Assembly: GCA_030040865.1 (NCBI GenBank)
Contig: JASHSX010000104.1
Span: forward strand, 1-10,814
Direction of reading: 5' to 3'
Origin: Thermoplasmata archaeon
GTDB taxonomy: Archaea > Thermoplasmatota > Thermoplasmata > Lutacidiplasmatales > UBA184
DNA: 10,814 bases
The stretch's first letter is position 1. Each line of letters starts with the position of its first letter. Under the pieces are notes generated by a model. The model searched no databases. It was not told the DNA's origin and was given only the letters and a program-made list of their open reading frames with translations. Of this stretch, positions 6,583 through 10,814 are shown in pieces. Position numbers and translations under genes: made by a program.

Positions 6583-6837
6583 ATGGCTTCGAGCGCTCCC
6601 TCCGCCGCACCTCCATCCTCCCCGCCCTCCATGTCGCTCGTCCGGCGGATCTCGTTCTGGGGGTTCGCGTCGCTGGTCGTCCTCGCGGTCACCTTCTACG
6701 TGTGGTGGGGGACGTCGTTCCACGTCTGGTTCGACAACGGCGTCTACGCCGTGTTCATCACGCTGCTCCTGTTCGGGCTCGCCGGCATGTGGCTCGTGCT
6801 GCCGAACCCGCCCGCCCCCTCGACGGCCGAGCCGTAA
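6583..6837 (+). CDS. small two-helix membrane protein of unknown function
   Basis: An 84-residue protein that I do not recognise. Residues 1-16 are Ser/Ala/Pro-rich and probably disordered. Two hydrophobic helices follow, about 23-42 (FWGFASLVVLAVTFYVWW) and 52-73 (NGVYAVFITLLLFGLAGMWL). They are joined by a short aromatic loop, GTSFHVWFD, and the protein ends in a short Pro-rich tail. The RR at 21-22 before helix 1 suggests, by the positive-inside rule, that both termini face the cytoplasm. I chose the first ATG because it sits about 28 bp after GTTAATTA. A second ATG at 6631 (MSLVRR) would remove the disordered segment and cannot be excluded. It ends 10 bp before the end of convergent proS. 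That it is a real gene rests on the promoter spacing, two clean hydrophobic segments and its lying in an otherwise gene-free strand interval. Confidence 0.7.
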   Translation: MASSAPSAAPPSSPPSMSLVRRISFWGFASLVVLAVTFYVWWGTSFHVWFDNGVYAVFITLLLFGLAGMWLVLPNPPAPSTAEP

Positions 6838-6847
6838 GGGCGTCGCG

Positions 6848-8275
6848 CTACAGCGGCTGTGCCGCGATGGCCCACTTCGGGGTCTCGGTCGAACCGCAGG
6901 CGATGCACGGTCCGGGGTCGCCCAAGGGGATCGGGAGCTCCTCCTCGGGGGTTCCGAGCAGACCGCCCGCGATCGCGGTCTCGATCGCGTGTCCGCACTC
7001 CTCCTTCCCGCACCACGCGAGCACGCGGACGGTCTTCGACCCCGTGAGCTCCGGGAGCGTCGTGGCGACGGAGAACCGCTCGGTGAAGGCGGCCCGGGCC
7101 CGCTCCCGGAGCGTGCGGTCGAAGTCGAGGAGGATCCCGTGCACCTCGGACTCGAGGGACGCGGAGGAGACGGTCGAGCGGCGGCCAAGCCGGTCGACCG
7201 CCGTCGCCGTCCCAGTCTGCGCCTCGCGCGGGCCCACGTCGAGTCGGAGCGGGACCCCGCGCGTCTCCCAGTGGTAGTACTTCGCGCCGGGGCGGTCGTC
7301 GCGCTCGTCCACGTGCACGCGTCGCCCGTGGCGACGCAGGCGGTCGGCGTACCCCCGGGCCGCCGCGAGCACCGCCTCTCCCGCTCCGGCCGCGAGGATC
7401 GGCACGATCACGACCTCGTACGGGGCGATCGCGGCGGGGAGGACCGCCCCCTTGGCGTCGCCGTGGATCGCGACCACGGCGCCGAGCAAGCGCTCCGAGA
7501 GGCCGAACGTCGTCTGGTGCACGAACCGTTGGCTCCCGTCCGCGGCCTCGTACCGGATCTCGTAGGGCCGGGAGAAGTTCTCCCGGTAGTGGTGGACCGT
7601 ACCGGACTGGATCGTCTGGGCGCCCCCCACGGGCGTGTCGAAGGCGAGGGAGTAGAACGCCCCCGGGAACTTGTCCCACTCCGGCCGCCGGATGGTGAGG
7701 TACGGGAGGCAGAGGGCCTCCGCCATCTTGCGGAACGCGGCGAGGTTCGAGCGGACCCGCTCGGTGGCCGCCGACTCGTCGACCTGGCAGGTGTGCTCCT
7801 CGAAGAAGTGGATCTCCCGGACCCTGAGGAACGGGCGGGTGGTCTTCGTGTCGGAACGGAACGTGTTCACGATCTGGTAGACGTTGAGGGGCAGGTCCCG
7901 GTGCGAGCGCACCCACAGCGCGAAGATCGGATAGATCGCGGTCTCCGACGTCGGCCGCAGCGCGAGCGGGATGTCGAGGTCGGACCCGCCGCCGCGGGTC
8001 ACCCAGAACACCTCGTCCTCGAACCCCTTGATGTGCTCGGACTCCTTCACGAACTCCGTGCGCGGGATGAGCGCCGGGAACTCGACGGCGCGCGAGCCGG
8101 TCGCCTCGATCTCCCGGATCATCACCGCGTCCAGGTTCCGGCGCGCGGAGAGGCCGTACGCCGTCCAGACGTTCATCCCCTTCACCGGGTAGCGCTTGTC
8201 GGTGAGCTCGGCCGCGTCGACGGCGGCGAGATACCAGTCGATGAGGGCCGCCGTCTTGTCGGGGAGATCCGCCAT
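6848..8275 (-). CDS. proS: prolyl-tRNA synthetase, archaeal/eukaryotic type
   Basis: Class II aminoacyl-tRNA synthetase that charges tRNA(Pro) with proline in the cytoplasm. The 475 residues match the archaeal-type length. Recognisable blocks are KGMNVWTAYG (32-41), FPALIPRTEF (66-75, motif 1 region), LRPTSETAIYP (106-116), TFRSDTKTTRPFLRVREIHF (138-157, motif 2) and FGLSERLLGAVVAIHGDAKG (257-276, motif 3), followed by an anticodon-binding domain (IAPYEVVIVPI at 283-293). The C-terminal zinc domain has Cys422, Cys427, Cys457 and Cys460. There is no bacterial editing insertion. The ATG at 8275 is chosen because the family begins near here and because the TATA element lies at 8309-8316; the frame stays open further upstream but would then contain its own promoter. 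The last residues are WAIAAQPL with no C-terminal tyrosine, unlike many enzymes of this type. Monocistronic; divergent from the DUF373 gene. Confidence 0.97.
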   Translation of the reverse strand: MADLPDKTAALIDWYLAAVDAAELTDKRYPVKGMNVWTAYGLSARRNLDAVMIREIEATGSRAVEFPALIPRTEFVKESEHIKGFEDEVFWVTRGGGSDLDIPLALRPTSETAIYPIFALWVRSHRDLPLNVYQIVNTFRSDTKTTRPFLRVREIHFFEEHTCQVDESAATERVRSNLAAFRKMAEALCLPYLTIRRPEWDKFPGAFYSLAFDTPVGGAQTIQSGTVHHYRENFSRPYEIRYEAADGSQRFVHQTTFGLSERLLGAVVAIHGDAKGAVLPAAIAPYEVVIVPILAAGAGEAVLAAARGYADRLRRHGRRVHVDERDDRPGAKYYHWETRGVPLRLDVGPREAQTGTATAVDRLGRRSTVSSASLESEVHGILLDFDRTLRERARAAFTERFSVATTLPELTGSKTVRVLAWCGKEECGHAIETAIAGGLLGTPEEELPIPLGDPGPCIACGSTETPKWAIAAQPL

Positions 8276-8308
8276 GGGATGTCGGGCGGAGCGAGGGGAG
8301 CGCCGGGA

Positions 8309-8316
8309 GTATAAGC
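8309..8316 (-). promoter_or_regulatory. TATA box for proS
   Basis: On the minus strand this reads GCTTATAC, centred about 37 bp before the proS ATG, which predicts a short leader of roughly 8-12 nt. It lies within the upstream extension of the proS frame and so argues against the longer start. Confidence 0.55.
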
Positions 8317-8342
8317 GTATCCGCGCGCGGGCCCGCCGAGGG

Positions 8343-8358
8343 TCCGGCGAACGCCGGA
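8343..8358. repeat. perfect inverted repeat between divergent proS and DUF373 genes
   Basis: TCCGGCGAACGCCGGA is a perfect 7-bp inverted repeat around a 2-bp centre, in the 158-bp interval between two divergent starts. It lies about 30-45 bp upstream of the proS TATA element and about 45-60 bp upstream of the DUF373 TATA element. It could be a dimeric-regulator operator or simply a GC-rich dyad. A direct repeat, CGGAACGG, occurs just beside it at 8363-8370 and 8381-8388. Confidence 0.45.
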
Positions 8359-8400
8359 GTCTCGGAACGGCGGCTTGTCGCGGAACGGACGACACAAGTT

Positions 8401-8406
8401 GTTAAG
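8401..8406 (+). promoter_or_regulatory. TATA-like element for the DUF373 gene
   Basis: GTTAAG is centred about 30 bp before the ATG and preceded by ACACAAGTT, an AT- and purine-rich stretch that stands out from the surrounding GC and could serve as a BRE. The spacing predicts a leaderless or nearly leaderless transcript. Confidence 0.5.
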
Positions 8407-8433
8407 CCCTCCCGAGCGCATACAACGCGGGCC

Positions 8434-9525
8434 ATGCGGCTCGTCGTCTGCATCGACCGGGACGACGACCTCGGACGGAAGGCCGCGGTGGCCGGTCCGG
8501 TGGTCGGGCGGGCCGAGGTGCTGGACGCGGCGGTCCGGCTCGGGACGGTCGACCCCGAGGATTCGGACACGAACGCGCTGTTCGCCGCGGTCGCGCTGCT
8601 CGACGAGCTGCGCGGGGCCGGTGAGGAGTGCGAGGTGTGCGTCCTCACGGGCTCGCCGAAGGTCGGGGTCCTCTCCGACCGCAAGGTCGCCGACCAGTTC
8701 GACCACGTGCTCGCCCGCGTGCCGACGACGAGCGCCTACCTCGTGAGCGACGGGGCGGAGGACGAGTTCCTGTTCCCGATCCTCGCGTCGCGGGTCAAGG
8801 TCGACGGCGTCCGCCGCGTCTACATCCGCCAGAGCGCCAGCATCGAGTCGACGTACTACACCGTCGTCCGTGCGCTCAAGGACCCCAAGCTCCGCGCCAA
8901 GACGGTGCTGCCGTTCGCGCTGGTCCTCCTGATCCTCGGGATCGCCGCGGCCGGCGGCGTCCTCCTCTGGGGCGTGATCGGGCTCGCGATCCTGCTCGGC
9001 GTCTACCTCATCTTCTGGACGTTCGACATCGACGAGGCGATCATCGACTCGGTCCGCTCCGCGTCCGCCGACATCCGGATCGGATCGGTGGCGTTCGGCT
9101 TCGGGCTGTTCGCGGTCGCCCTCGTCGGCGTCGGCTTCCTGCTCGGCTACAACGACATCGCCGGCAACCTGGCGCGCTCGCCGATCGCCCGCAGCCTCCT
9201 CTTCCTGCAGGCCGGCCTCCTCTGGTGGATCGCCGGCGCCGTCACCTGGGAGACCGGGCGCGCGATCCGCCGCACGTTCTCGCGGGGCCGGTTCCCGCGC
9301 TCGTTCGCGGTGGCGACGACGTCGATCATCGGGATCGGCTTCGTCTCCTACGGGATCGTCTTCCTGGTCCAGTACCTGGAGGGGATCGTCGCGGCGACGG
9401 AGATCCCGCTCCTGGTCGGCCTCATCGCGACCGGCTTCGGGTTCGTGATCGGCGCGGGCGTGCTGCAGCAGTACTTCAAGGCGGTCGCTCGCCGGGATGC
9501 GCCCGAGCCGACGACCTCGACGTAG
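8434..9525 (+). CDS. DUF373 family archaeal membrane protein
   Basis: A 363-residue protein that I place in DUF373 (COG2237), an archaeal family of unknown function. The diagnostic start is MRLVVCIDRDDDLGRKA. A soluble alpha/beta N-terminal domain spans about 1-150 and includes EDSDTNALFAAVALLDEL (42-59), CEVCVLTGSPKVG (66-78) and VYIRQSASIESTYYTVVRAL (129-148). Six hydrophobic helices follow at about 157-175, 177-196, 217-238, 252-271, 290-313 and 323-345, and the tail is short and polar. The first helices are preceded by a basic stretch (KLRAK) and the chain ends QQYFKAVARR, consistent with both ends in the cytoplasm. The acidic, conserved N-terminal DRDDD cluster suggests metal or nucleotide binding, but this is a guess. 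The ATG at 8434 fits both the family start and the GTTAAG element about 30 bp upstream. It ends 12 bp before the end of the convergent phosphoribosyltransferase gene. Confidence 0.9.
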   Translation: MRLVVCIDRDDDLGRKAAVAGPVVGRAEVLDAAVRLGTVDPEDSDTNALFAAVALLDELRGAGEECEVCVLTGSPKVGVLSDRKVADQFDHVLARVPTTSAYLVSDGAEDEFLFPILASRVKVDGVRRVYIRQSASIESTYYTVVRALKDPKLRAKTVLPFALVLLILGIAAAGGVLLWGVIGLAILLGVYLIFWTFDIDEAIIDSVRSASADIRIGSVAFGFGLFAVALVGVGFLLGYNDIAGNLARSPIARSLLFLQAGLLWWIAGAVTWETGRAIRRTFSRGRFPRSFAVATTSIIGIGFVSYGIVFLVQYLEGIVAATEIPLLVGLIATGFGFVIGAGVLQQYFKAVARRDAPEPTTST

Positions 9526-9537
9526 GGCGGGGCCGAT

Positions 9538-10152
9538 TCAGCCGAGCGGGCGGGACCCCAGGACCCGCTCCAGGTCCGCGCGGGGCACGTCGAGGCCGCA
9601 GCGCTCCCTAAGCTTCCGCCGGGCGGCCTCGGGATCCGGCGAGTCTCCCGCCGCCTTCTCGGCGAGCGCCCGAAGGTCCTCCCAGTAGTTCCACGGGAAG
9701 ACGACCCACACCCACGCATCGCGCGGGATCTCCTCCGCGAAGAAGTCGGGGACGAACTTCGAGTGGGCGATGTGGAGGAGGGTCGCGGTCGTGATCCGTG
9801 CGGCACCGCCGTCCGTCACGTGCTCGACCGCGAGCCGGAGGCTCTCGCCCGTGTCCGTGATGTCGTCGACGATCAGGACGCGCTGTCCGGCGACCGGACC
9901 GCTCAGTCCTTCCGTCACCTGGGCGGCCCCGGTCGGGGTCGCGGTGACCCCCCAGTGCTGGGCCCGCAGCGAGACGATCCTCCGCACCCCAAGGCGGTCC
10001 GAGAGGAGCCGGCTCGGCACCCAGCCGCCGCGCGTGAGGCCGACGATCGTGTCGGGGACCCGGTCGGCGGCGCGGATTCGCTCCGCGAGCGTCTCCGCCC
10101 ACCGGTCGATGTCGTCCCACGTCGCCCGGCGGCAGCGCGGGAGCTCGTCCAT
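9538..10152 (-). CDS. purine (xanthine/guanine-type) phosphoribosyltransferase
   Basis: A 204-residue type I phosphoribosyltransferase that should condense a purine base with PRPP to give a nucleotide in purine salvage. The PRPP-binding loop VLIVDDITDTGES is at 92-104. PDTIVGLTRGGWVPSRLLSD (33-52) holds the early RGG loop, and AQHWG is at 64-68. SKFVPDFFAEEIP (131-143) and VVFPWNYWEDL (150-160) match the archaeal xanthine/guanine group; the FPW..WEDL segment would stack on the base. I judge hypoxanthine to be a less likely main substrate. The ATG at 10152 is chosen because homology begins there (TWDDIDRWAETLA at 11-23). The frame remains open further upstream, but that extension is low-complexity and overlaps glutamate dehydrogenase. 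It begins 23 bp after the stop of glutamate dehydrogenase, and unlike the other short gaps I see no TATA element, so the two are probably cotranscribed. Confidence 0.88.
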   Translation of the reverse strand: MDELPRCRRATWDDIDRWAETLAERIRAADRVPDTIVGLTRGGWVPSRLLSDRLGVRRIVSLRAQHWGVTATPTGAAQVTEGLSGPVAGQRVLIVDDITDTGESLRLAVEHVTDGGAARITTATLLHIAHSKFVPDFFAEEIPRDAWVWVVFPWNYWEDLRALAEKAAGDSPDPEAARRKLRERCGLDVPRADLERVLGSRPLG

Positions 10153-10175
10153 CGGGGGCGGCCGGCGGGACCCGA

Positions 10176-10814
10176 CTACGGGTAGATCCCCCGGATCTTG
10201 ATCGCGTCGACGACCCGCTGGATCGCGAGGACGTAGGCGGCCGTGCGGTTGTGGACCTTGCGCTCCGTCGCGACCTGGTGGACGTCGGAGTACGACTTCA
10301 CCATCACCCGCTCCAGGCGCTGGTTGACCTCCTCGAGCGCCCAGAAGTACCCCTGGATGTCCTGGGCCCACTCGAAGTAGCTCACGGTGACGCCGCCCGC
10401 GTTGGCGAGGACGTCGGGGAGCACGGTCACGCCCTTCTCGAAGAGGATCGTGTCCGCCTTGGGGAGGGTCGGACCGTTCGCCGCCTCGGCGACGATCTTC
10501 GCCTGGATCTTGTCGGCGTTCTTGGTGGTGATCTGGTTCTCGAGCGCCGCCGGGATGAGGACGTCCGCCTTCGTCTGCAGGACCTCCTCGTTCGAGATCG
10601 CCTTGGTGCCCGGGAACCCGACCACCGAGCCGGTCTTCTTCTTGTGCGCCTCGACCGCGTGCGGGTTGAAGCCGTCGGCCTTGTAGATCCCGCCCTTCGA
10701 GTCCGACGCCGCGACGATCTTCGCGCCCTGCTCGTCGTAGAGGAGGTTCGCGGCCACGCTACCGGCGTTGCCGAACCCCTGGACCGCGATGCTCGCGCCC
10801 TTCACCTTGAGACC
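10176..10814 (-). CDS. gdhA: glutamate dehydrogenase, C-terminal half (5' end outside window)
   Basis: The 212 C-terminal residues of a hexameric-type Glu/Leu/Phe/Val dehydrogenase, about half of the usual length of roughly 415; the start is beyond the window edge. It begins at the NAD(P)-binding domain with the dinucleotide motif VQGFGNAGSVAA, then SDSKGGIY after the second strand, PAALENQIT, and VAEAANGPT. The family block LPDVLANAGGVTVSYFEW follows, and the C-terminal RTAAYVLAIQRVVDAIKIRG returns to the catalytic domain. It interconverts glutamate with 2-oxoglutarate and ammonia. The acidic or neutral residue at the end of the second strand (Asp in ASDSKG) suggests a preference for NAD, but this is uncertain. 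The fragment is rich in lysine (about 18 Lys against 6 Arg), the reverse of its neighbours. The phosphoribosyltransferase gene follows 23 bp downstream. Confidence 0.95.
   Translation of the reverse strand, partial: GLKVKGASIAVQGFGNAGSVAANLLYDEQGAKIVAASDSKGGIYKADGFNPHAVEAHKKKTGSVVGFPGTKAISNEEVLQTKADVLIPAALENQITTKNADKIQAKIVAEAANGPTLPKADTILFEKGVTVLPDVLANAGGVTVSYFEWAQDIQGYFWALEEVNQRLERVMVKSYSDVHQVATERKVHNRTAAYVLAIQRVVDAIKIRGIYP

Noticed and set aside
6838..6847. Bidirectional terminator between the small membrane-protein gene and proS
   Set aside because: Only 10 bp separate the two stops and no T-run or hairpin is visible on either strand.
5108..8314. Second long stop-free plus-strand frame of about 1,070 codons
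   Set aside because: It runs opposite the TPR gene and proS and across the small membrane-protein gene in another frame; composition is low-complexity and no family motif is visible.
8276..8395. 40-residue N-terminal extension of proS
   Set aside because: The extension is Arg-rich, lacks family similarity and contains the probable proS TATA box. The ATG at 8275 fits the family start.
8628..9611. Alternative plus-strand frame inside the DUF373 gene
   Set aside because: Its translation is Arg/Pro-rich without membrane helices, while the frame at 8434-9525 gives a recognisable family member.
10153..10371. 73-residue N-terminal extension of the phosphoribosyltransferase
   Set aside because: It overlaps the glutamate dehydrogenase coding sequence in another frame and is Pro/Gly/Arg-rich; homology begins at the ATG at 10152.
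1..10814. CRISPR arrays, tRNA genes, insertion sequences
   Set aside because: No regularly spaced repeats, no cloverleaf with a T-arm sequence and no transposase motif were seen; all long stretches are explained by the listed genes.

Overview
The window looks like a chromosomal segment of a high-GC archaeon (roughly 70% GC by eye), most plausibly a GC-rich Thermoplasmatota-like lineage. The domain call rests on several things: an archaeal/eukaryotic-type prolyl-tRNA synthetase with a C-terminal zinc domain, a DUF373 membrane protein (an essentially archaeal family), a Trm5/Tyw2-type tRNA(Phe) modification enzyme, an archaeal-type xanthine/guanine phosphoribosyltransferase, and TATA elements about 26-30 bp upstream of start codons with no convincing Shine-Dalgarno sites. 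The lineage is an inference from gene content; no rRNA is present to settle it.

Layout. (1) 1-492, plus: the 3' part of a Trm5/Tyw2-like enzyme, probably Taw2 (wybutosine pathway), whose end overlaps the next gene tail to tail. (2) 6502-476, minus: four consecutive genes in the order TPR protein without an ATPase domain, STAND/AAA-type ATPase with TPRs, MenG/UbiE-like quinone methyltransferase, class I/II aminotransferase. (3) 6583-6837, plus: a small two-helix membrane protein divergent from the TPR gene. (4) 8275-6848, minus: proS. (5) 8434-9525, plus: a DUF373 six-helix membrane protein divergent from proS. (6) 10814-9538, minus: the C-terminal half of glutamate dehydrogenase followed by a purine phosphoribosyltransferase. 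Coding density is very high; the longest gene-free stretch is the 158 bp between proS and the DUF373 gene. I see no tRNA, rRNA, CRISPR array or mobile element.

The most interesting structure is regulatory. In the four-gene minus-strand run, all three intergenic gaps are exactly 24 bp between a TAA stop and a GTG start. In each case the TAA lies inside a GTTAA- or GTTATAA-type TATA-like element about 26 bp before the next start. What looks like an operon may therefore be a chain of separately promoted, leaderless genes, each using its upstream neighbour's stop codon as part of its TATA box. Every TTAA I could find in the window lies at such a promoter position. The second point of interest is the tandem pair of TPR proteins: they share a winged-helix-like linker and TPR region, but only the downstream one keeps the P-loop ATPase, which suggests a duplicated or split signalling pair.
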